From: Crocinitomicaceae bacterium
GTDB lineage: Bacteria; Bacteroidota; Bacteroidia; Flavobacteriales_D; Parvicellaceae
Length of the DNA stretch: 64,000 nt
NCBI GenBank assembly: GCA_002716065.1
Contig: PAZE01000006.1
Coordinates: forward strand, 19,500-83,499
Direction of reading: 5' to 3'
Made by a program: the position numbers and the translations under genes. The first letter of the stretch is position 1; every line of letters starts with the position of its first letter. Shown here piece after piece: positions 34,639-45,800 of this stretch. The notes under the pieces were generated by a model, which was not told the DNA's origin, did not search any database, and saw only the letters and a list, made by a program, of their open reading frames with translations.

Positions 34639-36903
34639 ATGAAATCACTGAAAAAAGAAGCACTCGATTATCACTCTAATGGCAGAAAGGGAAAGATAGA
34701 AGTAGTACCTACAAAACCCTATACGACACAAAGAGATTTATCTTTAGCTTATTCTCCTGGTGTTGCTGAACCTTGTTTAGAAATTAGCGAGAATAAATCA
34801 GACGTATATAAATATACTTCAAAGGGAAACTTAGTAGCTGTTATTTCCAATGGAACAGCAGTTTTAGGGCTGGGAGATATTGGGCCAGAGGCATCAAAAC
34901 CAGTCATGGAGGGCAAGGGATTGTTGTTTAAAATTTTTGCTGATATTGATGTTTTTGACATTGAAATTGATTCATCTAATGTAGACGAATTTGTTAATAC
35001 CGTTAAGGCAATAGCGCCAACATTTGGAGGTATAAATCTTGAAGATATAAAAGCCCCTGAAGCTTTTGAAATTGAAAATAGGTTAAAAGAAGAATTGGAT
35101 ATTCCTATTATGCATGATGATCAGCACGGTACGGCTATTATTTCATCTGCTGCTTTAGTAAATGCTCTTTTAATTGCTAAAAAGAAAATCAATAAAGTAA
35201 AAGTAATTATTAGTGGAGCCGGTGCTTCAGCAATTTCCTGCGCTAAATTGTACATGTCGTTGGGGGTGAAAAGAGAACATATTTTCATGTTTGACTCAAA
35301 AGGATTAATTACTAAAAGTAGAAAAGAGCTTGATGAAAATAAAAGCCTTTTTGCTCAGCCTTTAAATGATATTTCCTTGGAACAAGCAATGAAAGGGGCC
35401 GATGTTTTTTTAGGTCTTTCTAAAGGAAACATTGTTTCTGAAAAAATGATTAAATCAATGTCGAAAAATCCTATTGTTTTTGCGCTTGCCAATCCTGATC
35501 CAGAAATTGCCTATAAAAAAGCTATTCAAGCTAGGGAAGATGTAATTATGGCAACAGGAAGGTCCGATCATCCTAATCAAGTAAATAACGTACTAGGATT
35601 TCCCTATATTTTTAGAGGAGCACTTGATGTAAGAGCTACTTGCATAAATGAACAGATGAAGCTTGCAGCTGTAGAGGCTATTGCCGCTTTAGCAAAAGAA
35701 CCTGTTCCTGATGAGGTAAACGAGGCCTATGACGCCAAAAACATTACATTCGGAAGAACACAATTAATACCAAAACCTGTTGATCCAAGGCTACTATACT
35801 ATGTAGCTCCAGCAGTTGCAAAAGCAGCCATGGATTCTGGTGTGGCAAAAATAAATATTGAGGATTGGGAGGCCTATGAATTAGAATTAAAAACTAGATT
35901 AGGACTTGACAATAAGTTAATAAGGAACATCACTGAAAAGGCAAAAAGAAACCCAAAAAAGGTTGTTTTTGCTGAAGCTGATCACTATAAGATTTTAAAA
36001 GCTGCTCAAGTAGCCTACGATGAAGGTATTGCTATTCCAATTCTTTTGGGGAAAAAAGAAAAGATTGTAAATCTTATTGAAGAGTATAAATTGGATTTTG
36101 GATCTTGTGAGATAATAGATCCTAGGGAAGATTCACAGGAGAAACGTAGATTTGAATTTGCCGATATTTTATTTGAAAAACGTAAACGAAGAGGGCTAAC
36201 CCTTTACGAATGTAGAAAAATGATGCGTGAAAGAAATTATTTTGCTTCTGCTATGGTAGAAACAGGTCTTGCAGATGTAATGATTTCCGGTCTAACAAGA
36301 AATTACAAAGATACTATCCGACCAGCACTTCAAGTAATTGGTGTGGATGATGGAGTAAATAAGATTGCTGGCATGTACATTTTGATTACCAAGGAAGGAC
36401 CCTATTTTTTCGCTGATACTACTGTTAATCCAAACCCTACAGTAGACGAAATAGTGGATATTACTTTATTAGTGAATAAAATAGTAAAACGATTTAAAAT
36501 TCAGCCTAAAATAGCTATGCTTAGCTATTCAAATTTTGGATCTAACGAAGGTGCTGATGCGGTAAAAATGAGAGAAGCAGTTCAGAAATTACATTCAGAT
36601 TACCCAGACATTATTGTTGATGGGGAGGTGCAAGCAAATGTTGCTTTAAATAAGGAAATGATAAGGGATTATTTCCCTTTTTCTACGCTTTCAAATAAAA
36701 AACCCAATACTTTGATATTCCCCAATTTAAGTGCGGGAAATATCGCTTATAAATTGGTTAAGGAGATGAATCAATTAGAGGCCGTAGGCCCCATTCTTTT
36801 AGGAATGAAAAAACCCTGTCATATTTTACAAATTGGATCTTCAGTTAGAGAAATTTTAAACATGATTACTGTAGCAGTTGTTGATGTTCAAACAAGAAAA
36901 TAA
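34639..36903 (+). CDS. maeB: NADP-dependent malic enzyme, MaeB type with phosphotransacetylase-like domain
   Basis: A 754-residue enzyme that oxidatively decarboxylates malate to pyruvate, making NADPH. Malic domain (about 1-430): A-Y-S-P-G-V-A-E-P-C and the metal site E-D-I-K-A-P, with H-D-D-Q-H-G-T-A. A C-terminal phosphotransacetylase-like domain (about 430-750) contains R-N-Y-K-D-T-I-R-P-A-L and is thought to be regulatory in this class. Length is typical. It lies 6 bases before ruvA. Confidence 0.95.
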   Translation: MKSLKKEALDYHSNGRKGKIEVVPTKPYTTQRDLSLAYSPGVAEPCLEISENKSDVYKYTSKGNLVAVISNGTAVLGLGDIGPEASKPVMEGKGLLFKIFADIDVFDIEIDSSNVDEFVNTVKAIAPTFGGINLEDIKAPEAFEIENRLKEELDIPIMHDDQHGTAIISSAALVNALLIAKKKINKVKVIISGAGASAISCAKLYMSLGVKREHIFMFDSKGLITKSRKELDENKSLFAQPLNDISLEQAMKGADVFLGLSKGNIVSEKMIKSMSKNPIVFALANPDPEIAYKKAIQAREDVIMATGRSDHPNQVNNVLGFPYIFRGALDVRATCINEQMKLAAVEAIAALAKEPVPDEVNEAYDAKNITFGRTQLIPKPVDPRLLYYVAPAVAKAAMDSGVAKINIEDWEAYELELKTRLGLDNKLIRNITEKAKRNPKKVVFAEADHYKILKAAQVAYDEGIAIPILLGKKEKIVNLIEEYKLDFGSCEIIDPREDSQEKRRFEFADILFEKRKRRGLTLYECRKMMRERNYFASAMVETGLADVMISGLTRNYKDTIRPALQVIGVDDGVNKIAGMYILITKEGPYFFADTTVNPNPTVDEIVDITLLVNKIVKRFKIQPKIAMLSYSNFGSNEGADAVKMREAVQKLHSDYPDIIVDGEVQANVALNKEMIRDYFPFSTLSNKKPNTLIFPNLSAGNIAYKLVKEMNQLEAVGPILLGMKKPCHILQIGSSVREILNMITVAVVDVQTRK

Positions 36904-36909
36904 AGTAAG

Positions 36910-37494
36910 ATGATTACACATATTGATGGAATATTAGAAGAAAAAAATCCAGCATACGTTATTATTGATGTTAATGGAATAGGTTACCTACTTTACATTA
37001 CACTAAATACTTACAGTGAAGTTCCTGAAAAGGGAAGAGTGAGATTGCTTACACAATTTGTTGTTCGAGAAGATGCCCAATTGCTCTATGGATTTTCTTC
37101 TGACCAAGAAAGAAAAATGTTTAAGGCATTAATTAATGTTTCAGGTGTTGGAGCAAGCACAGCAATGCTTATTTTATCATCATTAAAACCTGAAGAACTG
37201 GTTTCTGCAATTCTCACTGAAGATGTTGAATTGCTTAAAAAAATTAAAGGAATTGGATCAAAATCTGCTCAAAGAATTATAATTGATTTGAAAGATAAAG
37301 TGAGTAAGTTTGATATTAAGCATCAAATTTCTCATTCTCAAGACAATACAATAAAGAATGAGGCGTTATCAGCATTAGCAGTTTTAGGAGTCGAAAAAAA
37401 GAAAGCTGAAAAAATTATTGACACTATCTTAAACAAGGGGGAAATGGAAATAACTGTAGAGAGTTTGATTAAGAAAACACTAAAGAGTCTTTAG
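36910..37494 (+). CDS. ruvA: Holliday junction DNA-binding protein RuvA
   Basis: A 194-residue tetrameric protein that binds Holliday junctions and recruits RuvB. An N-terminal OB fold (about 1-62; I-T-H-I-D-G-I-L-E) is followed by two helix-hairpin-helix motifs (V-S-G-V-G-A-S-T-A and I-K-G-I-G-S-K-S-A) and a C-terminal RuvB-binding domain. It lies between maeB and sprA, the common order in this phylum. Confidence 0.96.
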   Translation: MITHIDGILEEKNPAYVIIDVNGIGYLLYITLNTYSEVPEKGRVRLLTQFVVREDAQLLYGFSSDQERKMFKALINVSGVGASTAMLILSSLKPEELVSAILTEDVELLKKIKGIGSKSAQRIIIDLKDKVSKFDIKHQISHSQDNTIKNEALSALAVLGVEKKKAEKIIDTILNKGEMEITVESLIKKTLKSL

Positions 37495-37534
37495 TTATTG
37501 TTGATTTTGTATTGAATTGGGCCACTTTATTAGA

Positions 37535-40500
37535 TTGAAATATAGGTTAATAACTGCTTTTATAGCAGTTTTTTTTAGTATTGGGAGTATCTTATCAAAT
37601 TCTCCTACTGAAATTGTTTTGCAGTTGGATTCACCTGAAGTAGATCTACAGTATCCAATTGACGACACCTATAGCCCAACTGGGAATAGCGGTGGTCAAA
37701 TTGATTTTGAAGACCCTTTAAACATTCACAACGAAGTTGAGTACGACCCTATCTCTCAACAGTATATTTTCAGTTCTTACATTGGAGACTCACTTATTTA
37801 CAGATACTCTAGCACAATGACAATGGAAGAGTATTTTGAGTATCAAAATAATCAACAGATAGATGATTTCTGGCAAAATAAAATGGACGAACAAACCGAT
37901 GCTTATCGTCAAACGGAGAGTACTATTCCTAAGTTGAATATTCCTGGTGCTCGAAAATTATTTGGAAGTGATTTTGTTGAAATTCGTCCTCAAGGTTCAG
38001 CTGAACTAAGTTTTGGAATAAACTCTTCAAGAACTGACAACCCTGTTTTACCTGAAAAGCAACGAAGAATAACCACTTTTGATTTCGATCAAAAAATACA
38101 AATGAACCTTACAGGAAAAATAGGTGATTTAATGCAAATAGGCTTCAATTACAATACTGAAGCTACTTTTGATTTTGAAAATCAGCTTAAACTAGACTAC
38201 TCTGGTGAGGAGGATGACATTATTCAAAAGCTGGAAGCGGGAAATGTTAGCATGCCGCTTAATAGTTCATTAATTTCTGGAAGTCAAAGTTTATTTGGTA
38301 TTAAATCAGAATTAAAGTTTGGCCGATTAACGGCAACTACCGTTTTGTCTCAGCAAAAAGGACAGAAAAAGGAGATTGAGGTTGCGGGAGGCGCTCAAGT
38401 CAATGATTTTGAAATTTATGCCGATAATTATGAAGAAAATCGTCACTTTTTCTTGAGCTATTATTTTAGAGACAGTTACGACAATTCCATGAAAACACTT
38501 CCTGTTGTAATGTCTGGTGTTCAAATTCAACGAATTGAGGTATGGGTTACCAACAGAACAAACGACTTTAATGAAACAAGAAACGTTATTGCTTTTTCAG
38601 ATTTAGGGGAAGTTAATCCAAATGTTCTTGAACAACCTTTTTGGCAATCGGGTTCATACAATTTACCTGACAACAATCATAACTCACTTTATCAGACATT
38701 TCAAAACAACAGTAACATAAGAAATTATGTCAATGCAAGTAATGAACTCTCAGGGCCTAATTACAACATGGTTCAAAGTGTTGAATATGAGAAGTTAGAA
38801 AACGCTAGGCTATTGAGTTCAAATGAGTATACTTATAACTCAGTTTTAGGTTTTATTTCTTTAAATCAATCTCTTAACAATGACGAGGTGCTGGGTGTGG
38901 CTTATCAGTATACCTATAATGGTCAAACCTATCAGGTTGGAGAGCTGTCAACCGATGGTATTTCAGGTCAAAATGCGCTATACTTAAAGCTGTTAAAATC
39001 AACAGTTCGTAATCCTGTTAAAAAGCTTTGGGATTTGATGATGAAGAATGTATATTCCTTAGGAGCTTATCAAATTGACGCAACCAATTTTAGACTAGAC
39101 ATTTGGTACAACAATCCTTCAACTTCTGTTGATATCAACTACATCCCTAAACCTGGTGTTGATGATAAATTACTTATTCAAATGGTGGATTTAGATCGAT
39201 TAAATCAACAGCAAGCAACATATGCCGATGGGTTATTTGATTTCCTTCCTATTGTTGAAAGTCAAGGTCGTATTTCTAATGGAGGAACCATAAATCCTAG
39301 AAATGGAAGATTATACTTCACAACTATTGAGCCTTTTGGCGCTACTATGGATAAAAAATTAGCTGACAAGGGGATTTCACAGGCAGTAAGAAATACAGTT
39401 GTTTTCCAACAATTGTACGACAGTACTAAAACTGCAGCACAACAGATTCCAGAACTGAATAGGTACAAAATAAAAGGGGTTTACCAATCTTCAGTAAGCT
39501 CAGAAATTTCTCTTAACGCCATGAACATTCCACAAGGATCAGTGGTGGTTACTGCAGGGGGTCAGGTACTTGTTGAAGGTTCTCAATATACGGTTGATTA
39601 CAACTTGGGAAGAGTTAAAATTTTAGATGATGGTATATTAAGCTCAGGAACCCCTATCAAAATTTCCTTAGAAAGTAATTCACTTTTTAGTATCCAGGTA
39701 AAATCGCTTATGGGTACACATCTGGATTACAAGATTAGTAAAGATGCAAATATTGGCGCAACGGTGCTACGTCTAACAGAAAAACCATTAACTCAAAAAG
39801 TAAATATTGGAGATGAACCTATTGCCAATACAATGCTTGGTTTAGATGGTGGATTTAGAAAAGAGGTGCCTTTTTTAACCAAGTTGGTAGATAAGCTTCC
39901 TTTTATTGAAACAAAAGAAAAATCTATTGTTAATTTTTCTGGTGAGGTTGCTACCCTAATTCCGGGTCATAATAGAGCGATTAATATTAGTGGTGAAGAC
40001 GGTACTTCTTACATTGATGATTTTGAAGGTAGTCAGAGTGCAATTGACATTAGAACATTTAATACTTGGGTGCTTTCATCAGTTCCTCAAGGTCAACCAG
40101 ATTTATTTCCTGAAGCTGATTTGTATGACGACATCAATTATGGAAAAAATAGAGCGAAAATTGCATGGTATGTTATTGACCCTCTTTTTCATAACGATAA
40201 CAATTTAACACCAAGTCACATTAGAGGATCTTTAATGCAAGAAGACCACACAATGAGACAAGTTTTAGTAAATGAGGTATTCCCAAATAAGCAACTTAGT
40301 ACTGGTCAATTGCAGAATATACCAGTATTTGATATTGCTTTCTATCCTAAGGAAAAAGGACCATATAATTTCGATGCATTTTCTTCTAGTTATTCTTCTG
40401 GAGTCGATAATTTTGGAGAATTGGTTAATCCTTCTAGCAGATGGGGAGGAATCATGAGGACATTAACCACCAATGATTTTGAGGCAGCAAATATTGAGTT

Positions 40501-43500
40501 TATTCAGTTTTGGATGATGGATCCTTTCAATTCTTCTACTTCAAACAGTATTGGAGAGCCAGCTTCTAATGACGATTCACCAAATAGTACGGGTGGTCAG
40601 TTGTATTTTAACCTGGGAAATGTTTCTGAAGACATACTTAGAGACGGAAGAAAAGCATTTGAGAATGGATTGCCTACTGATGGAGACTATTCAACTGGAG
40701 ATTGGACCACCACTGATTGGGGATATATTCCTACTACACAGGTAATTGTAAATGCTTTTGACAATAATTTGGACTCTAGAATATATCAAGATGTTGGATT
40801 AGACGGTATGGGAGATAATTTAGAAAGCTCTTTTTACAATAATTACATTTCAGATATTCAATCGATAGTTACTGATCCAACTGCTCTGGCTTCAATTGAG
40901 GAGGATCCATCTTCCGATAATTACAATTATTTTAGAGATGATAATTACGATAACGATGAAGTAAGTATCAGGGGCAGGTATAAAAACTACAATAATCCGG
41001 ATGGAAATTCACCCACCTCTGAAATGTCTCAAAATTACAATGCTGATGGTTATGCTACTTCAGCATCTACTTTGCCCAATGTAGAGGATATCAATCAAGA
41101 CAACAACCTTAATGAAACGGAAAGTTATTTCCAATATAAGGTTGAGCTAAAACCTCAAAATATGGTTGTCGGAACCAATTATATTACCGATAGAATTTTG
41201 GCTACTGATGAAAGAACAGGAAAGCAAGTGTATTGGTATCAATTTAGAGTTCCACTTAGAGAATTTTCAAAACGTATAAACGGTATTCAGGATTTTAGAT
41301 CGATACGGTTTATTCGCTTATTTATGCAAGGTTGGAGTGAAGAAGTTGTTCTTCGATTTGCTAGAATGGAATTGATAAGAGGAGAATGGAGAGCATACTT
41401 AGGATCTCTACTAACAGATGGTGAATACCTTCAGCCAGAAGAGTCTAACACTACTTTTAACATTAGTGCTGTAAACATTGAAGATAATGGTAATAGAGAG
41501 CCCATTCATTATGTTTTGCCAGATGGAATTATTCGAGAAACTAATTTTCAGACCGCTAACTTAGCTCAACAAAATGAGCAGAGTTTAGTGCTAGATGTAT
41601 GCGGATTACAGGACGGTGATGCTAGAGCAGCATATAGAAATGTGAATTTTGATGTTCGTAATTACAATAAGATTCAGATGTTTGTTCATGCAGAATCTAA
41701 TGATGATTTAAATCCTGTTTATGATGATGAGGCAACCGTGTTTGTTCGATTAGGGACAGACTTTATTTCAAATTATTATGAATACGAAATGCCTTTAAAA
41801 ATTTCCCCTTGGAATGAACATGCATCTTCATCAGTATGGCCTGAAGCAAACAATATGGTTATTAATCTTAACAGCCTAAAGCAGGTTAAGGTTACTAGAA
41901 ATGGTGCTGGGATAAATGTATTGGAAAGATATACTGAGATTGATCCTGAAGACCCCACTAGAAACATTACTGTTATTGGAAATCCCAACTTACAAGGCAT
42001 GAAGACCATTATGATAGGAATTCGAAACCCAAAAAATGACGATCCTTCCAACCAATGGCAACCAGATGATGGTTTAGAGAAATGTATTGAAGTATGGGTT
42101 AACGAATTGCGTTTAAGTGATTTTAATGAAAGTGGAGGATGGGCAGCAATAGGAAGGGTTAATGCTAATCTTGCTGATTTTGCAGATGTTTCTCTTTCTG
42201 GAAACTACTCAACTCCTGGATTTGGAAGTATTGAAAAAAGGGTTAGCGAGCGTCAGCAAGAATTTATGTATGGAGTTGATGCTTCAAGTACTATACGATT
42301 GGGTAAATTTTTTGGTGAAAAATCTGGTGTTAGGTTACCAATGTTTGTAGGGTATTCCAAGAATGTAATTAAACCGCTTTATGATCCATTAAGTCCTGAT
42401 TTAATTTTTCAGCAAGAGGCAGATGAACAGGATGTTGATTGGAAAAATAGGCTTGGTGATGGAATTGATTTAACAGAAAGAAGATCGATTAATTTTACCA
42501 ATGTTAGAATTGATAAATCAGGAAATAAAAAAGACAAGAAGCCTAGGTTTTGGAACATCTCTAATTTTAGTGTTTCTTACTCATTTAACGAGTTTTATCA
42601 TAGAGACATTAACACTAGAATGGATTTACAAAGAAATTATTTGGCTAGTGTAAATTATGGCTTCAACAATAATCCAAAACCTATTGAACCTTTTAAAAAG
42701 ATAAAATTCATACGAAAATCTAAATGGTTAAGGCCTATAAGAGATATAAATTTCTTTTTAGCCCCAAAGCAAATTGCAGTTCGTTCATCCATCAATAGAA
42801 CCTATAATATTTTTTCAACTCGTTACAACTTCCCTGGAGGAGAAAATTTTGAAGTTCCTCAATACAGCAAAACATTCAATTGGGATAGAGATTATGATTT
42901 TAAATATGATATTACCAAAAGTCTTCAGATCGACTTAAAGTCTATGAATAGAGCTTTTATAAATGAATCTCCTGGTCAGGTAGATTATGGTATTTTTGGT
43001 TACGAAAGAGAGTCCGCTTCAGATTCACTAAATACAAGTTTTTCCAATTTTGGAGAAACCATGAGCTACAATCATATTGCAAATGTTACTTTTAAGTGGC
43101 CCTTTAAAACATTCCCTCTTACCGATTGGATAACGCTTTCTACCAGATATACAGGGAATTTTGATTGGACAAGAGCTCCACTTGCTTTAGTCAATGATAC
43201 GTTAAATGTTGGAAATGTTGTTCAGAATTCAAGAGCTGTTGTCTGGAATGGAAAGTTAAATTTTACTACACTTTATAATAAAGTCCCGTATCTTAAAAAA
43301 GTAAATAAAAAGTACGGTGGAGGTAGAGGAAGAAATAGTAGAAGCCGGGCCGTTAGTAGATCTGCAGGTGGAAGGAATTCTAAATCAAAAGACTCTAAAG
43401 AAGAGGATGAGAAAGAAGGGGGGGAGAAAAATAAGAAGGGGAAAAATAAAGACGACAAAGACGATGATAAATTCAATATTCTTGAGCAGTTAGCAAGAGT

Positions 43501-44893
43501 AATCATGTCTTTAAAAAATGTTTCAGGAACTTTCACCACTAATGATGGAATAATGCTTCCCGGATATGCTAATTATACCAATGTTTTAGGGATGGATAAC
43601 CAGTGGGGTGGCCCAAGCTGGGAGTTTATTGCAGGAGGCTATCAAGAAAGAGATTTAATAGGTCAACGTACAGGAATGATTTTCGCTAATCATGCTTACA
43701 ATAATAATTGGATGGTTGATACTTCTAATTATGGTTTAATTAGCACTCAGTATGTAGTTAATCATACTGAGAACATGAATTTTAAAGCCTCTATAAAACC
43801 AATTAATAGTTTAAGAATAGACATTACAGCAGATAGAAATTTCATGGAAAATAGAAATTCTAATTTGGGATGGGATGATGAATTTGATGCTTTTGCATTA
43901 GTTAATAATCAGTATACGGGATCTTTTAGTAGCTCTATAATAACTTGGGGAACCGCTTTTGCTGCTGATAAGGGTTCAGACTCAACATTAACTAATGCTA
44001 TTTTTGATAATTTATTGGCAATAAGATCTGAAGTTTCTAATCTTCTAGGTGGTCAGAATCCTTATTCAGATACATCTTTAAGTGAATCTGGATATGCTGG
44101 AGGTTACGGTAGTGCTCAACAAGATGTTATTATTGGAGCTTTTTTATGTGCATATAAAGGAGTTGATCCTTCACTGCAGAATATCAATCCATTTGGTCAA
44201 AAAATTCCGCTTCCCAATTGGAGAATAACTTTTGATGGACTTGCAAAAATCAAGTTTTTAAAGAAATACATTAAAAATTTGTCTTTCTCTCATGCTTATC
44301 GATCTAATTTCACCCTTTCCAATTATACCACAAATTTAAATGGGAGGTTTGACAATCAGGGCAATGCTACCGAGCTAGATATGGCTGGTAATTTCATTAG
44401 TGAAAAACAAATTATGAGCATGTCTATTTTAGAACAATTTTCTCCTTTGTTGGGAATGGACTTAACCCTTAAAAATGAAATTATGGTTAAGCTTGAAATG
44501 AAAAAAGATAGAAATATCTCATTAAGTCTTTCAAATAATCAAATTACTGAAATAAAGGGAAGTGAGTTTGTTCTTGGTTCTGGATATACATGGAGAAAAT
44601 TACAACTTCCTTTTAAGTTTGGAAACAAACCTATTGAACCAAGTGATTTAAGGTTGCGACTTGATGTTTCTGTGAGAGATAACAAAACGATTACTCGAAA
44701 AATTATCGAAAATCAAAATCAAGCAACTGCCGGTCAGCGAATGGTTTCGATTAAATTCTCAGGTGATTATAACTTAAGTAAGCAGCTGATGGTTCGTTTG
44801 TACTTTGATAGAATTGTAAATACTCCTTTTGTTTCCACTTCATTTCCAACAGCGAATACCAATGCTGGATTTGCATTGAGATTTCAGTTATAG
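37535..44893 (+). CDS. sprA: SprA/Sov, translocon of the type IX secretion system
   Basis: A giant 2452-residue outer-membrane beta-barrel protein. SprA (Sov in Porphyromonas) is the 36-strand pore through which type IX cargo crosses the outer membrane. Repeated aromatic-rich strands and long loops run its whole length, ending in the barrel-type A-G-F-A-L-R-F-Q-L. The best start is TTG 37535, giving the clean signal sequence M-K-Y-R-L-I-T-A-F-I-A-V-F-F-S-I; TTG 37517 adds six unsuited residues and no ATG is nearby. A low-complexity loop (about residues 1928-1980) is packed with Arg/Ser/Gly and then Lys/Glu/Asp. The neighbours maeB-ruvA and gcvH-vanZ-tonB match Bacteroidota synteny. Confidence 0.95.
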   Translation: MKYRLITAFIAVFFSIGSILSNSPTEIVLQLDSPEVDLQYPIDDTYSPTGNSGGQIDFEDPLNIHNEVEYDPISQQYIFSSYIGDSLIYRYSSTMTMEEYFEYQNNQQIDDFWQNKMDEQTDAYRQTESTIPKLNIPGARKLFGSDFVEIRPQGSAELSFGINSSRTDNPVLPEKQRRITTFDFDQKIQMNLTGKIGDLMQIGFNYNTEATFDFENQLKLDYSGEEDDIIQKLEAGNVSMPLNSSLISGSQSLFGIKSELKFGRLTATTVLSQQKGQKKEIEVAGGAQVNDFEIYADNYEENRHFFLSYYFRDSYDNSMKTLPVVMSGVQIQRIEVWVTNRTNDFNETRNVIAFSDLGEVNPNVLEQPFWQSGSYNLPDNNHNSLYQTFQNNSNIRNYVNASNELSGPNYNMVQSVEYEKLENARLLSSNEYTYNSVLGFISLNQSLNNDEVLGVAYQYTYNGQTYQVGELSTDGISGQNALYLKLLKSTVRNPVKKLWDLMMKNVYSLGAYQIDATNFRLDIWYNNPSTSVDINYIPKPGVDDKLLIQMVDLDRLNQQQATYADGLFDFLPIVESQGRISNGGTINPRNGRLYFTTIEPFGATMDKKLADKGISQAVRNTVVFQQLYDSTKTAAQQIPELNRYKIKGVYQSSVSSEISLNAMNIPQGSVVVTAGGQVLVEGSQYTVDYNLGRVKILDDGILSSGTPIKISLESNSLFSIQVKSLMGTHLDYKISKDANIGATVLRLTEKPLTQKVNIGDEPIANTMLGLDGGFRKEVPFLTKLVDKLPFIETKEKSIVNFSGEVATLIPGHNRAINISGEDGTSYIDDFEGSQSAIDIRTFNTWVLSSVPQGQPDLFPEADLYDDINYGKNRAKIAWYVIDPLFHNDNNLTPSHIRGSLMQEDHTMRQVLVNEVFPNKQLSTGQLQNIPVFDIAFYPKEKGPYNFDAFSSSYSSGVDNFGELVNPSSRWGGIMRTLTTNDFEAANIEFIQFWMMDPFNSSTSNSIGEPASNDDSPNSTGGQLYFNLGNVSEDILRDGRKAFENGLPTDGDYSTGDWTTTDWGYIPTTQVIVNAFDNNLDSRIYQDVGLDGMGDNLESSFYNNYISDIQSIVTDPTALASIEEDPSSDNYNYFRDDNYDNDEVSIRGRYKNYNNPDGNSPTSEMSQNYNADGYATSASTLPNVEDINQDNNLNETESYFQYKVELKPQNMVVGTNYITDRILATDERTGKQVYWYQFRVPLREFSKRINGIQDFRSIRFIRLFMQGWSEEVVLRFARMELIRGEWRAYLGSLLTDGEYLQPEESNTTFNISAVNIEDNGNREPIHYVLPDGIIRETNFQTANLAQQNEQSLVLDVCGLQDGDARAAYRNVNFDVRNYNKIQMFVHAESNDDLNPVYDDEATVFVRLGTDFISNYYEYEMPLKISPWNEHASSSVWPEANNMVINLNSLKQVKVTRNGAGINVLERYTEIDPEDPTRNITVIGNPNLQGMKTIMIGIRNPKNDDPSNQWQPDDGLEKCIEVWVNELRLSDFNESGGWAAIGRVNANLADFADVSLSGNYSTPGFGSIEKRVSERQQEFMYGVDASSTIRLGKFFGEKSGVRLPMFVGYSKNVIKPLYDPLSPDLIFQQEADEQDVDWKNRLGDGIDLTERRSINFTNVRIDKSGNKKDKKPRFWNISNFSVSYSFNEFYHRDINTRMDLQRNYLASVNYGFNNNPKPIEPFKKIKFIRKSKWLRPIRDINFFLAPKQIAVRSSINRTYNIFSTRYNFPGGENFEVPQYSKTFNWDRDYDFKYDITKSLQIDLKSMNRAFINESPGQVDYGIFGYERESASDSLNTSFSNFGETMSYNHIANVTFKWPFKTFPLTDWITLSTRYTGNFDWTRAPLALVNDTLNVGNVVQNSRAVVWNGKLNFTTLYNKVPYLKKVNKKYGGGRGRNSRSRAVSRSAGGRNSKSKDSKEEDEKEGGEKNKKGKNKDDKDDDKFNILEQLARVIMSLKNVSGTFTTNDGIMLPGYANYTNVLGMDNQWGGPSWEFIAGGYQERDLIGQRTGMIFANHAYNNNWMVDTSNYGLISTQYVVNHTENMNFKASIKPINSLRIDITADRNFMENRNSNLGWDDEFDAFALVNNQYTGSFSSSIITWGTAFAADKGSDSTLTNAIFDNLLAIRSEVSNLLGGQNPYSDTSLSESGYAGGYGSAQQDVIIGAFLCAYKGVDPSLQNINPFGQKIPLPNWRITFDGLAKIKFLKKYIKNLSFSHAYRSNFTLSNYTTNLNGRFDNQGNATELDMAGNFISEKQIMSMSILEQFSPLLGMDLTLKNEIMVKLEMKKDRNISLSLSNNQITEIKGSEFVLGSGYTWRKLQLPFKFGNKPIEPSDLRLRLDVSVRDNKTITRKIIENQNQATAGQRMVSIKFSGDYNLSKQLMVRLYFDRIVNTPFVSTSFPTANTNAGFALRFQL

Positions 44894-44976
44894 AGCTTGA
44901 ATTAATTTAAAAAAAGAGCTGTAAAATCTAGTTCTTTTTGTATGTTCGTAAAGTTTTAATTATTAATTTTCTTAGC

Positions 44977-45354
44977 ATGAGTGTACCAACTGAATTAAAG
45001 TATACAAAAGACCATGAATGGATTCGTATTGACGGAGATGTGGCAACTATTGGAATAACTGATTTTGCCCAAGGTGAATTGGGAGATATTGTATATGTTG
45101 AAGTTGAAACTGTTGAAGAAGAATTAGATGCTGAAGAGGTTTTTGGCACGGTTGAAGCAGTAAAAACAGTTTCAGATTTATTTATGCCTATTGCCGGAGA
45201 AGTTCTAGAGTTTAATGAACTATTAGAAGCTAATCCTGAAAAGGTAAATGAAGACCCTTATGGTGATGGGTGGATGATTAAGGTTAAAATAGCGGATTCA
45301 AGTGAAATTGACGATTTACTTGGTTCTGATGAATATGCGGATTTAATTGGTTAG
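44977..45354 (+). CDS. gcvH: glycine cleavage system H protein
   Basis: A 125-residue lipoyl carrier that shuttles the aminomethyl group in glycine cleavage. It starts [15 protein letters not shown]; the lipoylated lysine is Lys63 in [14 protein letters not shown] at 44938 gives a 13-residue extension that does not belong to the family, so the ATG at 44977 is preferred. It overlaps the VanZ-like gene by 8 bases. Confidence 0.96.
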   Translation: MSVPTELKYTKDHEWIRIDGDVATIGITDFAQGELGDIVYVEVETVEEELDAEEVFGTVEAVKTVSDLFMPIAGEVLEFNELLEANPEKVNEDPYGDGWMIKVKIADSSEIDDLLGSDEYADLIG

Positions 45355-45733
45355 ATTTAAGCCGAATTTCTTCTTGGCTATTTTTTGGTCGTTTTTTATT
45401 TTATTGGTTTGTTTTGCCCCTTCAAAAGGTATTCCAAAGTTTTCTTTTTTTGCAAACTGGCATATTGATAAGTGTATTCATTTTTTTCTCTTTTTTATTC
45501 AAGCACTATTATTTTTATTAATCAAAGATGATAAAAAGCGATTTTATAGAGAAAACACCTTTAATTACATACTATTTGTTGTTTTTTACTGTTTATTTCT
45601 TGGGTTAAGTGTTGAATTAATTCAACATTTTTTTATTGAAACTAGAGCAGGTGATTTTATAGATTTTACTGCAGATGTTTTAGGAGCTATAACAGCATTG
45701 ATTTTATTTAGGAATAAAAAAGTAGTAGTTTAA
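45347..45733 (+). CDS. VanZ-like small membrane protein
   Basis: A 128-residue membrane protein with four hydrophobic segments (about 8-24, 41-60, 71-92 and 105-121). The VanZ-family pattern is present: [10 protein letters not shown], then [21 protein letters not shown]. The family's role outside glycopeptide resistance is unknown. Only a TTG start is available (45347), inside the 3' end of gcvH, so it is probably translationally coupled. Confidence 0.8.
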   Translation: MVRFKPNFFLAIFWSFFILLVCFAPSKGIPKFSFFANWHIDKCIHFFLFFIQALLFLLIKDDKKRFYRENTFNYILFVVFYCLFLGLSVELIQHFFIETRAGDFIDFTADVLGAITALILFRNKKVVV

Positions 45734-45800
45734 TTGAACCAATTTTAATTTGTAGTTTATCATTATATAAAATCTTTTAACTTTACTAAAAATTATTTTC

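Noticed and set aside
44938..44976. TTG extension of gcvH
   Set aside because: The added 13 residues do not belong to the H-protein family, and the ATG at 44977 gives the canonical start.
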